From JAVBOW01 sp031550125 (GTDB taxonomy: Bacteria > Bacteroidota > Bacteroidia > Bacteroidales > Rikenellaceae): DNA of 64,000 bases. A program made the translations under genes and the position numbers. Each line of letters begins with the position of its first letter. Position 1 is the first letter of the stretch. The stretch is from positions 14,312 to 78,311 of the forward strand of contig JAVBOW010000004.1 of NCBI GenBank assembly GCA_031550125.1, in the 5' to 3' direction. Under the pieces are notes generated by a model that was not told the DNA's origin, did no database searches, and saw nothing but the letters and a program-made list of their open reading frames with translations. Below are positions 25,190 to 34,290 of the stretch, piece by piece.

Positions 25190-26215
25190 ATGAAGATAGT
25201 AGCGGACAAAGATATCCCCTTCCTGCGGGGCGTACTGGAACCCTTCGGCGTGGAGATGGTTTATCTCGGCGGGACGGCAATATCGCGCGCCGACGTTGCC
25301 GACGCCAGAGCCATCGTCACCCGTACTCGCACGCGTTGCGACGCGGCGTTGCTGGACGGGTCCAAAGTGGAGATGATAGCCACCGCCACCATAGGCGGCG
25401 ACCATATCGACGCGGCCTACTGCCGCGACCGCGGCATAGAGGTGGCCACCAGCGCCGGATGCAACGCCCGCGCCGTATTGCAATGGGTGTCGGCCGTCAT
25501 GCGCCGCCTGTTCGTCGACGGGCGCATGGCAGGACCCGGCCGGACGACGATAGGCGTGGTAGGCGTGGGCAACGTAGGCTCGCTCGTGGCTCGATACGCC
25601 CGCTCGTGGGGTTTCGAGACGCTTTGTTGCGACCCGCCCCTGCAGCGGGCGCGCGGCGGCGATTTCGTGAGCCTCGACAACATAGCCCGACGCTCGGACA
25701 TAGTCACATTCCACGTCCCGCTCACCACAGAAGGGCCGGACGCCACGGCGGGCATGCTTTCGAAAGACTTCCTTGAGGCGCTCAAGCCGAATGCCGTCGT
25801 CCTTAACTCCTCCCGCGGCGGCGTGGCAGACCAGGAAGCGCTGCTGGAAGCGGTACTCAAGGGCAGATGCGACTGCGCGATAGACACATGGGAGGGCGAA
25901 CCGGATATAGACCGCCGTCTGGCGCGGGCAGCCCTGCTGGCAACGCCCCACATAGCCGGCTATTCGGCCGAAGGCAAGGCCACGGCCACGGCAATGGCCG
26001 TGAGGGCGCTCGCCCGGCACTTCGGACTGAACCTCGCGGAATGGTTCCCGCCGGAAGGTTTCCGCTCGCAAGCCAGGGATATAACATGGGATGAAATGTG
26101 CGAGGCGATGCCTCAGTATTTTGACATAGAAAGCCTTAGCGCCTCACTCAAACGTAATCCGGAAAAATTCGAGGATATGCGCAACGACTACGTCTACCGC
26201 AGAGAGTTTTTTTAG
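25190..26215 (+). CDS. pdxB: 4-phosphoerythronate dehydrogenase
   Basis: Second step of DXP-independent pyridoxal 5'-phosphate synthesis: oxidation of 4-phosphoerythronate. The 341 residues match the D-2-hydroxyacid dehydrogenase fold with the PdxB C-terminal extension. The N-terminus MKIVADKDIPFLRG is typical. The dinucleotide motif is GVVGVGNVGSLVA near residue 125. Catalytic residues are Arg in NSSRGGVAD (about 207), Glu in the DTWEGEPD region (about 235) and His in ATPHIAGYS (about 254). It is the only gene between the mutB terminator and pyrD. Codons upstream of 25190 in the same frame belong to the intergenic region and mutB and are not part of it. Confidence 0.9.
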   Translation: MKIVADKDIPFLRGVLEPFGVEMVYLGGTAISRADVADARAIVTRTRTRCDAALLDGSKVEMIATATIGGDHIDAAYCRDRGIEVATSAGCNARAVLQWVSAVMRRLFVDGRMAGPGRTTIGVVGVGNVGSLVARYARSWGFETLCCDPPLQRARGGDFVSLDNIARRSDIVTFHVPLTTEGPDATAGMLSKDFLEALKPNAVVLNSSRGGVADQEALLEAVLKGRCDCAIDTWEGEPDIDRRLARAALLATPHIAGYSAEGKATATAMAVRALARHFGLNLAEWFPPEGFRSQARDITWDEMCEAMPQYFDIESLSASLKRNPEKFEDMRNDYVYRREFF

Positions 26216-26279
26216 GGCTTTTTACGAAAATTGATATACCTTTGTCGGAAACTGTTTTTGAACCGATCAGCGCAGCGAA

Positions 26280-27323
26280 ATGTACGAGAGATATATCAGG
26301 CCCCTGCTTTTCAGATTCTCGCCGGAAACCATCCACCGGGTGGCGGTATGGCTTTTGAAAGCCTCCCGCTGGATACCCGGCTCCGGCGCTCTGGTGAGGG
26401 CTTTCTGCACCCTCCGCAGCCCCCTCCTGGAAAAAGAGGTGTTCGGCATCCGCTTTCCCAACCCCATAGGCCTGGCCGCCGGGTTCGACAAGAACGCCGA
26501 GGCTTACGGCGCGCTGTCCAACCTGGGCTTCGGGTTCGTGGAGGTGGGGACGGTCACGCCGCGCCCCCAGCCCGGCAATCCCCGTCCGAGGCTCTTCCGC
26601 CTGCCTGCGGACAAAGCGCTGATAAACCGCATGGGTTTCAATAACGGCGGCGTGGAGAAGGCGCTATCCAACCTGCACGGCAGGGACGGCAAACAGATAG
26701 TAGGCGTCAATATAGGCAAAAACACCCTCACGCCCAACGAGAACGCCGCGGCCGACTACCTCAAGGTATTCCGCAAGCTGTACGACTATGCCGACTATTT
26801 CGTCATAAACGTAAGCTGCCCCAACATAGCCAAACTCACCGGCCTGCAAGACAAAGACAACCTGACGGAGATAGTGGCCGGACTGACCGACTTCCGCCGG
26901 GGACAGAACCTCTACCGCCCCATACTTATCAAAATATCGCCCGACCTTACTACGCAGCAGATGGACGACATGATAGAGGTGATGATAAAATGCGGCCTCG
27001 ACGGCATGGTGGCCACCAACACCTCCACCAGCCGCGAGGAGTTGAAGACCGGCGCACGCGTACTGGAAGCCATAGGCAACGGAGGTTTGAGCGGCGCTCC
27101 GCTCACGAAGAGGTCGCTCGACACGGTGCGCTATATCTATGAAAAGACCGGCGGCAACTACCCCATAATAGGGGTGGGCGGCGTGATGACCCCGGACGAC
27201 GCCATAGCCATGTTGGCTGCGGGAGCGTCGCTCGTGCAGGTCTACACGGGCTTCATCTACGGCGGCCCCGCCTTCGTAAAGAATATCTGCCGCAAGATCC
27301 GTAACTTTTCGCTCACCTCGTAG
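26280..27323 (+). CDS. pyrD: Dihydroorotate dehydrogenase (quinone), class 2
   Basis: Fourth step of pyrimidine synthesis, oxidation of dihydroorotate with transfer of electrons to menaquinone. The 347 residues include the class 2 N-terminal amphipathic extension (about 1-45, MYERYIRPLLFRFSPETIHR) that contacts the membrane. FMN contacts are visible in GLAAGFDKNAEAY, NRMGFNNGG and GVGGVMTPDDA. The active-site loop reads VINVSCPNI, placing Cys180 where class 2 enzymes of proteobacteria have Ser; class 1 enzymes use Cys. A TACCTTTG box at 26237-26244 gives a leader of about 30 bases. Confidence 0.95.
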   Translation: MYERYIRPLLFRFSPETIHRVAVWLLKASRWIPGSGALVRAFCTLRSPLLEKEVFGIRFPNPIGLAAGFDKNAEAYGALSNLGFGFVEVGTVTPRPQPGNPRPRLFRLPADKALINRMGFNNGGVEKALSNLHGRDGKQIVGVNIGKNTLTPNENAAADYLKVFRKLYDYADYFVINVSCPNIAKLTGLQDKDNLTEIVAGLTDFRRGQNLYRPILIKISPDLTTQQMDDMIEVMIKCGLDGMVATNTSTSREELKTGARVLEAIGNGGLSGAPLTKRSLDTVRYIYEKTGGNYPIIGVGGVMTPDDAIAMLAAGASLVQVYTGFIYGGPAFVKNICRKIRNFSLTS

Positions 27324-27418
27324 GCACGGAGTTTGCGCGGCAAGATATTAGAATCTGTTCGAATCTTACTGCCGAAGAGAATACGGTTTCCTAAAGTTAT
27401 CCCACAAAAAATACCCAT

Positions 27419-28783
27419 ATGGCAAAAAGTCGCTCTTTAAACCTGACACTCAAAGGTTTGGTGGTTGGGGCATTGATCATTTTATTGCTTATCCCCGCCA
27501 TCCTCGTCTCAAACATCATCAGCGAACGTTCCGGCCGCCAGCGCGAGGTGGCGCGCGAGGTCAGCGACAAGTGGGCCGACGGCCAAACCGTCACCGGCCC
27601 CATACTGGTCGTGCCTTACTGGGGACTCGACGTCGAGGAGGCAGGTAATGCCGGCAAATATGAAACGGCTCCTGTTTACGGGACGGCGCGGAAGGTAAAG
27701 AAACTCTGCTATATACTGCCGGAGCGATTATCGGCGGACGGCGTGCTGGTTCCCCAGATACGCAAACGCAGCATATTCAAGATAGCCGTCTACCAGGCGG
27801 ATCTTAACGTATCCGGCAGTTTCGCCCCTGCGGATTTCGCCAAAATGGGTCTCGACCCTGCCGACGTACTCCTGGACGAAGCGCAGATATGTCTCGGATT
27901 AAGCGATTTCCGGGGAATAGAAGAGCAGATGAACGTCGTCTGGGATTCGCAGCCGCTGGCCATGAGCGCCGGAATGGTCCGCAATGAGGCCATCGCTTCG
28001 GGCCTGAGCGCACCGGTATCCTTTGCGCCCGGCTCGCCGCACTCCTTCTCGATCAAGGTCAGTGTACGCGGCTCTGAGTATCTCTCCCTCATCCCCGTAG
28101 GCAAAACCACCGAGGTGAAACTGGCCTCGACGTGGACCGACCCGTCTTTTTCCGGCAGATTCCTGCCCAACAATCCGGCCGAGGTCAGCGAAAAGGGTTT
28201 TCTGGCCGAATGGAAGATCCTCGACCTTAACCGCAACTATCCGCAGGCGTGGACCGAATCTGAAAATACATACGACATATCCGAATCGGCTTTCGGCGTG
28301 ACGCTGCTGCAATCCGCCGACAGCTACGCCAAGACGCAGCGCAGCGTCAAATACGCCGTGCTGTTCATCGCGCTCACATTCGTACTCTATTTCCTCCTCG
28401 AGGTGATCCAGAGGCGCAACGTCCATCCGCTGCAATACGTGCTGGTGGGCCTGGCCCTGTGCCTGTTCTACGTGCTGCTGCTGTCCATCAGCGAATACAC
28501 GGGTTTCAACTGGGCTTACCTCGTCGCCTCTGCCGCGACCATAGCGCTCATAGCGTGGTATTCCGACGGCATGTTCAAAAAACGGAGCGTGACGTTATTG
28601 CTGGCCGGCGTACTCGGCCTACTTTACGGGTTCATATTCATATTATTGCAACTCCAGGACGGCGCGCTGCTCTTCGGCAGCATCGGGCTATTTATACTGC
28701 TTGCCGCCATAATGTACTACTCGCGCAAGATCGACTGGCAAACCGAAGATATACCCCTCGATACGCCGCCCGCAGATAAATGA
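27419..28783 (+). CDS. creD: CreD family inner-membrane protein
   Basis: 454 residues matching the CreD family. One N-terminal membrane helix (about 12-32) is followed by a long periplasmic domain (about 33-300), then a cluster of about five membrane helices at the C-terminus (about 305-440). In enterobacteria CreD responds to the CreBC two-component system and affects envelope integrity. No creBC genes are present here, as is usual in Bacteroidota, so regulation and role are open. Its stop overlaps the cinA start (ATGA at 28780). Confidence 0.9.
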   Translation: MAKSRSLNLTLKGLVVGALIILLLIPAILVSNIISERSGRQREVAREVSDKWADGQTVTGPILVVPYWGLDVEEAGNAGKYETAPVYGTARKVKKLCYILPERLSADGVLVPQIRKRSIFKIAVYQADLNVSGSFAPADFAKMGLDPADVLLDEAQICLGLSDFRGIEEQMNVVWDSQPLAMSAGMVRNEAIASGLSAPVSFAPGSPHSFSIKVSVRGSEYLSLIPVGKTTEVKLASTWTDPSFSGRFLPNNPAEVSEKGFLAEWKILDLNRNYPQAWTESENTYDISESAFGVTLLQSADSYAKTQRSVKYAVLFIALTFVLYFLLEVIQRRNVHPLQYVLVGLALCLFYVLLLSISEYTGFNWAYLVASAATIALIAWYSDGMFKKRSVTLLLAGVLGLLYGFIFILLQLQDGALLFGSIGLFILLAAIMYYSRKIDWQTEDIPLDTPPADK

Positions 28784-30021
28784 AGGCGCGTATAATAACC
28801 ATAGGAGATGAGTTGCTGATAGGGCAGGTCGTAGATACCAACTCGGCGTATATTTCCCGCCTGCTGAACGGGGCGGGAATAGCCATCGAAAGCCGCCTTT
28901 CGGTAGGCGATGAACGGCAGGCCATAGGCAGGGCAATCGAGGAGGGTCTCTCGGAGTGCGGCCTTGTGATAACAACCGGCGGCATAGGCCCCACGAAGGA
29001 CGACATCACCAAAGACGTGGTGGCGGCGCTCTTCGGCTGCGGCCTGACGATGCACAAACCCACATACGACCATATAGAGCGCATGCTCGCCGCGCGTGGC
29101 GTTGAATTCAACGCCCTGAACCGTTCGCAGGCTATGGTTCCGGCCTGCGCCGCCGTGCTGCACAACGCCAACGGCACCGCTCCCGGACTGTGGCTGGAAC
29201 GCGGGGGGAGCGTCCTCGTGGTGCTTCCCGGCGTACCTTTCGAGATGGAGGCCCTCATGCTCGGAGAGGTCATGCCTCGGCTAAGGGCGATGGCTCCCGG
29301 AGGGGGCATAGTCCACCGCACCATGATAACCTCGGGCATAGCCGAGTCGGTGCTGGCCGAGCGCATAGCGCCGTGGGAGGAGTCGTTACCCGAATATATC
29401 CGTCTGGCCTACCTTCCCTCGCCCTCTGGAGTGAGGTTGCGGCTGTCGGCCTACGGCGTCGACGGGCAGGCCGTGGAGGCGGAGATGGGACGCAGGTTCG
29501 CGGAGTTGGAAAAGACGATCCCAGACTACGTCGCCGGCTACGGCGAAGAGTCGGCGGAGAGTTACGTGGCCGCCCTGCTGAAGGCACGAGGAGCAACGCT
29601 GGCGGTGGCCGAAAGTTGCACTGGCGGAAGGATAGCCTCGCGCTTCACGGCCATGGCCGGGGCGTCGGACTATTTCCTGTGCGGCGTGGTGGCCTACGGC
29701 AACCGGGCCAAGAGCGACGTACTGGGCGTAGATCCCGCGGCGATAGCCTCATACGGAGCCGTAAGCGGTCAGGTGGCGGAGCAGATGGCCCTTGGCGCGC
29801 GGCGCATATCGGGGGCTACGTACGCCGTGGCCACGACCGGGGTGGCCGGACCCGGAGGCGGCAGCGAGGATAAACCCGTAGGGACGGTGTGGATAGCGGC
29901 GGCCTCACCCTCGGGCGCGGTCTCGCGGCTGCACCGCTTCGGTAACCTGCGCGAGCAGAACATAGAGCGGGCGGCGACGGCGGCAATAAACATGCTTCGC
30001 GAAATAGTGAAAACCCAATAA
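28780..30021 (+). CDS. cinA: CinA-like protein: nicotinamide-nucleotide amidase with molybdopterin-binding-fold domain
   Basis: 413 residues in two domains. Residues 1-170 have the MoCF-biosynthesis fold (IGDELLIGQVVDTN, TTGGIGPTKDD, LPGVPFEME), which in CinA hydrolyses ADP-ribose-type pyrophosphates. Residues about 255-410 form the PncC domain (VAESCTGGRIASRF, TGVAGPGGGSEDKPVGTVW), which deamidates nicotinamide mononucleotide to recycle NAD breakdown products. The gene overlaps creD by four bases and is 4 bases from the GH51 gene, so the three are probably co-transcribed, though their functions differ. Confidence 0.94.
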   Translation: MKARIITIGDELLIGQVVDTNSAYISRLLNGAGIAIESRLSVGDERQAIGRAIEEGLSECGLVITTGGIGPTKDDITKDVVAALFGCGLTMHKPTYDHIERMLAARGVEFNALNRSQAMVPACAAVLHNANGTAPGLWLERGGSVLVVLPGVPFEMEALMLGEVMPRLRAMAPGGGIVHRTMITSGIAESVLAERIAPWEESLPEYIRLAYLPSPSGVRLRLSAYGVDGQAVEAEMGRRFAELEKTIPDYVAGYGEESAESYVAALLKARGATLAVAESCTGGRIASRFTAMAGASDYFLCGVVAYGNRAKSDVLGVDPAAIASYGAVSGQVAEQMALGARRISGATYAVATTGVAGPGGGSEDKPVGTVWIAAASPSGAVSRLHRFGNLREQNIERAATAAINMLREIVKTQ

Positions 30022-30025
30022 TGCA

Positions 30026-32551
30026 ATGAAAATAAAAACCTTACTTCCACTCTTAGGAGTGGCGGCCTCGCTCTGCGCCCCGGCCCAAAAGCCAGGCAGG
30101 GTAACAGTCGACTTTTCGCGCAGGGGAGCCGAGATCCCCACATCGCTCTACGGCATATTCTTCGAGGAGATATCCCACGCCGGCGACGGAGGACTCTACG
30201 CCGAGATGATCGTAAACCGCGGTTTCGAAGACGGCAACGCCCCCTCGGGAACCGTAATAAGCGGCGGTTACGCCCGCGCGCCGCTGTCGCCCTGCTACTC
30301 CAACGACTCCATTAACCGCTTCACGGTGGACGTCCGCAGGCTCGACGCCATGAACGGCTGGAGTGTGGAATATTCCGACGGCGGGCGCGGCAGGCCGGAG
30401 TGGGCCGTAGTAACCGACTTACCGCTCAATCCCGGCACTCCCCACTCGCTGCGCCTTGGCCTTAACGGATCGCCCTCGGAGGTGAACGTGACAAACGGCG
30501 GCTACTGGGGCATAGCGGTGGAAGAGGGCAGGAAGTACGACCTCGAATTCCACATGCGAAGCGAAGGTTACGCCGGACGCCAGGTGACAGTATCGCTTAC
30601 CGACCGTCGCGGCCGCCGTATAGCCCAGCGCAAGCTCGCCGCCGAGGCGGACGGCCCCTGGCACCGTTACACAGCCACCTTCGACGCTCCATGCACCGCC
30701 GACGGCCTGCGCCTGACCATCACCTTCGAACCCACCGGAGTGGTGTGGCTCGACTACGTGTCGCTCTTCCCGCAACACACCTTCATGAACCGCCGCAACG
30801 GCCTGCGCGAAGACGTGAGCCGCCTGCTGGCCGATATGAAGCCCGCCTTCATGCGCTGGCCCGGAGGATGCATAGTGGAGGGGTTGACGATGGAGAACCG
30901 CGTGAAATGGAAGGAGACCGTGGGCGATCCCGTAAGGCGTCCGGGAGAGTATAACCTTTGGGGTTACCGCAGCACCTACGGTTTAGGCTACCACGAGTTC
31001 CTGCAATTCTGCGAAGACATAGGCTGCGACGGGATGTTCGTCTGCAACGCGGGTATGTCGTGCCTCTTCCGCAACGGCGATTTCTACGACGCGGCAGGCG
31101 TCGATTCGCTTATACGCGAAGCCCTCGACGCCATAGAGTACGCCATAGGTCCAGCGGACTCCTACTGGGGAAAGGCGCGCGCCCGCAACGGCCACGAGAA
31201 ACCATTTCCGCTCAAATACATAGAGGTGGGTAACGAAAACATAGGATCGCGCTACGCCGCCAACTACAACCGCTTCCACAAAGCCATCAAGGAGCGCTAT
31301 CCGCAGATAACGGTGATCACGGCGCTGATGTTCTCCAAAAACCTTGACGAACTCGACCGGGTGGAGGTGATAGACCCCCACTATTACGAACTTGCGGAGT
31401 GGTTCTACAATAACGCCGACGTCTACGACAAACTTCCGGCCAAGCTGCCCTACAAAGTCTATGTGGGCGAGTACGCCGCCACGGGCGAGCCTTCCATCTA
31501 CTCGTCGCTGGCCGAAGCGGCCTTTATGACCGGGGTGGAACGTAACGGCGACAAGGTGTGCATGGTATCTTACGCCCCCCTGCTACAAAACGCCAACCAC
31601 GGCCGCGGACACCTCATAGTGCTGGACAACCTTTCGGCATACGGGCGCACCAACTATTACGTAATGAAGATGTTCGCAGAGAACCGCCCGGACGTCAACC
31701 TGCTCGCGGACATCGACGAGGAGGGGCTTAAAGTACCTGTAGCCCCCTCGGGTTTCGTGGGGCTGGCCACGGTCAACACCGTTTCCCAATTCCGCGACTT
31801 CCGGGTAAGCAAGGGCGGCAAAACGCTCTACTCCACCTCGTGGGACGACCTCGACACACGCTGGAAGGCCGAGGGAGGATCGTGGAGCGCCGCCGGAGGC
31901 ATACTCACCCAGGCGGCAGGCGGCGGCGACGCCATGCTGAGGCTCGACGGCTTCGCCGCCGGCGACTGCGACATCCAATTCAAAGCCCGCAAGGTGAGCG
32001 GCAGCGAGGGCTTCCGCGCCGTCTTCGGCGGACGCGACGCGCGCAACTATTACATGGCCGATATGGGCAGCCACACCAACGAATCAGTGATATTCAGGCA
32101 GATGTGCGACCACGGATCGGTATCGCTGTTCGATTACCGCAACCAGGAACCGGTACTGACCGGCCACTGGTACGACGTGAGGGTGGAGATAAGGGGCAAC
32201 AACTGGAAATGCTACATGGACGGCAAACTGAAATACGAATACAACCATTACGCCATCCGCAAACACTACGCCGTGGCCGGATACGACAAGGCCCGCAGGG
32301 AGATAGTGGTGAAACTGGTTAACGGAGAGAACGCCCCGTGGCACACGTCGCTCGACCTGCGCCACACCGGCCCGCTGGCCGCCGCGGGCAGCCGTATAGA
32401 ACTCTCGGCTCCGTCGCCCCGCTCAGAGAACAGTTTCGCCGACCCCGAAAAATTCTCGCCGGCTACCACCGTCCTGGAAGGCGTCATGCCGGGCATGGCC
32501 GTCACCGCCGCCCCCAATTCGTTCACAATATTGAGGATACCCCTGAAATAA
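30026..32551 (+). CDS. Exported GH51 alpha-L-arabinofuranosidase
   Basis: Releases terminal arabinofuranose from plant arabinans or arabinoxylans. A signal peptide (MKIKTLLPLLGVAASLCAPA) starts the 841 residues. An N-terminal carbohydrate-binding, CBM4/9-like region covers about 60-250. The GH51 barrel follows, with the acid/base Glu in EVGNENIG (about residue 406) and the nucleophile Glu in YVGEYAATG (about 484). After NYYVMKMFAENR, a LamG/DUF1080-like beta sandwich (about 595-745, from LYSTSWDDLDTRW to KLKYEYN) interrupts the C-terminal beta domain, which resumes at IVVKLVNGEN. The enzyme stands alone without SusC/SusD genes, among housekeeping genes. Confidence 0.93.
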   Translation: MKIKTLLPLLGVAASLCAPAQKPGRVTVDFSRRGAEIPTSLYGIFFEEISHAGDGGLYAEMIVNRGFEDGNAPSGTVISGGYARAPLSPCYSNDSINRFTVDVRRLDAMNGWSVEYSDGGRGRPEWAVVTDLPLNPGTPHSLRLGLNGSPSEVNVTNGGYWGIAVEEGRKYDLEFHMRSEGYAGRQVTVSLTDRRGRRIAQRKLAAEADGPWHRYTATFDAPCTADGLRLTITFEPTGVVWLDYVSLFPQHTFMNRRNGLREDVSRLLADMKPAFMRWPGGCIVEGLTMENRVKWKETVGDPVRRPGEYNLWGYRSTYGLGYHEFLQFCEDIGCDGMFVCNAGMSCLFRNGDFYDAAGVDSLIREALDAIEYAIGPADSYWGKARARNGHEKPFPLKYIEVGNENIGSRYAANYNRFHKAIKERYPQITVITALMFSKNLDELDRVEVIDPHYYELAEWFYNNADVYDKLPAKLPYKVYVGEYAATGEPSIYSSLAEAAFMTGVERNGDKVCMVSYAPLLQNANHGRGHLIVLDNLSAYGRTNYYVMKMFAENRPDVNLLADIDEEGLKVPVAPSGFVGLATVNTVSQFRDFRVSKGGKTLYSTSWDDLDTRWKAEGGSWSAAGGILTQAAGGGDAMLRLDGFAAGDCDIQFKARKVSGSEGFRAVFGGRDARNYYMADMGSHTNESVIFRQMCDHGSVSLFDYRNQEPVLTGHWYDVRVEIRGNNWKCYMDGKLKYEYNHYAIRKHYAVAGYDKARREIVVKLVNGENAPWHTSLDLRHTGPLAAAGSRIELSAPSPRSENSFADPEKFSPATTVLEGVMPGMAVTAAPNSFTILRIPLK

Positions 32552-32569
32552 ACGTCGCAGAAAACCTGT

Positions 32570-33736
32570 ATGAGACATATGGCAATTTTCATAATAGCAT
32601 TTTTGGCCATATACGCCGCGGCCAACACTTATATATTCATACGGGGCTGGCAGGCCCTCGAAATATCGCCCGCGATGAGGATCGCCTACGCCACGCTCTT
32701 CTGGCTATGGGCGACGCTGGCCATAACCACCCAGATAATGCGGTTGAGGGGCGCTTCGGGCGAACTGTTTTCCGTCCTGACCGCCGTGGGGGCCATGTGG
32801 CTGGCCGTCATGCTCTACGCCTTCATCGCCGCGGCCGTAACGGACATAATCCGGCTGGGGGGATGGATAACGGGCGTCAGGCCCTCCGCCCTAATGGGCA
32901 ACTATCCGCTCGCCAAAGCCGCAGCCATGGCCGCCGTGTGCGCCGCCATAACGGCGGTGTGCGCGTGGGGTTGGCATAACGCGCGCCATCCGCGCGTAGA
33001 GCGCCTGGCTATAGGCGTCGGAAAGGATGTCCCGGGGCGCGAAAGCCTGAGGGTGGTCCTGCTGAGCGACCTGCACCTGGGCCACGTGACCGGACGACGG
33101 TTCATGGCCCGCGTCGTCGACATGGTGAACGCCCAAAAGCCCGACATAGTGCTTATTGCGGGCGACACGTTCGACGGAGGACCCGAGCCGGTCTTCCACG
33201 ACGACATGTGCGCCGAAATGCTGCGTATCGAAAGCCCCCTGGGGGTGTGGGCCTCCACCGGGAACCATGAGTACATAGGCCTTATGGAAGACGGGCAGGC
33301 CATAGAAAAAGGAGCGGCGTACCTCGCCTCGCGAGGCGTGGGCGTCCTGCAGGACAGCATGGTTGTCGTGGGCGGCGGAATATGCATAGCCGGGCGCAAA
33401 GACCGCGAGGACATCCGCCGCAAAAGCGTGCGCGAGGTGGTTGCCGGGGCCGATCCGGCCATGCCGCTGATACTGCTCGACCATCAGCCATACGATCTGG
33501 ATAAGGCCGTCGAAGCGGGCGTGGACCTCCAACTCTCCGGACACACCCACCGCGGCCAGATGTGGCCGCTGGGTTCCGTCACCCGCCGCATATTCGAGGT
33601 GGACCACGGCTACCTGAAAAAATCGGGATCGCACTTCTACGTCTCGCCGGGTACGGGGACGTGGGGTCCGGCGGTACGCACGTCCGGGAAAAGCGAGATC
33701 ACGGTCATCGACATAACCTTCGGCAAGAACGGTTAA
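32570..33736 (+). CDS. Membrane-anchored metallophosphoesterase
   Basis: 388 residues. Four hydrophobic helices fill residues 1-140 (for example IFIIAFLAIYAAANTYIFI and AAAMAAVCAAITAVCAWGW). A calcineurin-like phosphoesterase domain (about 160-385) follows with all metal motifs: DLHLGH, GDTFDG, GNHEY, DHQP and GHTHRGQ. It resembles the YkuE/YkoQ-type phosphoesterases, some of which cleave lipid-linked or UDP-diacylglucosamine-like substrates; the substrate here is not readable. It follows the GH51 gene by 18 bases and ends before a strong terminator. Confidence 0.9.
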   Translation: MRHMAIFIIAFLAIYAAANTYIFIRGWQALEISPAMRIAYATLFWLWATLAITTQIMRLRGASGELFSVLTAVGAMWLAVMLYAFIAAAVTDIIRLGGWITGVRPSALMGNYPLAKAAAMAAVCAAITAVCAWGWHNARHPRVERLAIGVGKDVPGRESLRVVLLSDLHLGHVTGRRFMARVVDMVNAQKPDIVLIAGDTFDGGPEPVFHDDMCAEMLRIESPLGVWASTGNHEYIGLMEDGQAIEKGAAYLASRGVGVLQDSMVVVGGGICIAGRKDREDIRRKSVREVVAGADPAMPLILLDHQPYDLDKAVEAGVDLQLSGHTHRGQMWPLGSVTRRIFEVDHGYLKKSGSHFYVSPGTGTWGPAVRTSGKSEITVIDITFGKNG

Positions 33737-33751
33737 CCGCCGCAGGCAACG

Positions 33752-33788
33752 CGCCGCCGTAACGATTTGTTGTTACGGCGGCGTTGTT
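33752..33788 (+). terminator. Intrinsic terminator
   Basis: A 12-bp stem CGCCGCCGTAAC/GTTACGGCGGCG is followed by TTGTTTT. It ends the creD-to-phosphoesterase run ahead of the rnf operon, whose own -7 box TATATTTG is at 33826-33833. Confidence 0.9.
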
Positions 33789-33873
33789 TTATACCTGTTC
33801 GCTACCTAATTTTAAGGAAAGTTTTTATATTTGTGGATATTTTTCGCTGACCCGCAAATAAACCGTAACTTAA

Positions 33874-34290
33874 TTGGCCGCAAAAGTGGAACATAGCGCA
33901 GTGGTGGAGAACGTCGGCGACGGTTTCGTCGGCGTCGTCATGAAGGCCCGGGGGGCATGCGAAGGATGCAAAGCCCGCAACGTGTGCGGCATGGACGAGG
34001 GCGGCGAACGCCGCATAATAGTATATACGGACCAGGCATCCTCCTACGCCGCAGGCGAGCAGGTGACGGTGTCGATAGGCAAAGACATGGGTATGAAGGC
34101 CGTAACCGTGGCATACATCTATCCTTTCATACTCATGCTGGCCGTGCTTCTGACGGCGCTCGGATTCGGCGCGGGCGAGCTCGCGGCCGGACTATCCTCG
34201 CTCGGCTCGCTTGCCGTATATTTCTTCGCGGTATGGCTCATGCGCCGCAGGTTCGATAAGGAAATCGTATTCTCAATAAGGAAATCATAA
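33874..34290 (+). CDS. rseC: RseC/SoxR-reducing-system family protein
   Basis: 138 residues. The cysteine motif CEGCKARNVC (about residues 28-37) lies in an N-terminal soluble part, followed by two membrane helices (about 75-95 and 102-122). This is the RseC domain architecture, and the gene is commonly the first of rnf operons, where it is thought to aid assembly or redox sensing. The start is a TTG at 33874; a GTG at 33886 is the alternative. Its stop overlaps the rnfB start by one base (TAATG). Confidence 0.85.
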   Translation: MAAKVEHSAVVENVGDGFVGVVMKARGACEGCKARNVCGMDEGGERRIIVYTDQASSYAAGEQVTVSIGKDMGMKAVTVAYIYPFILMLAVLLTALGFGAGELAAGLSSLGSLAVYFFAVWLMRRRFDKEIVFSIRKS

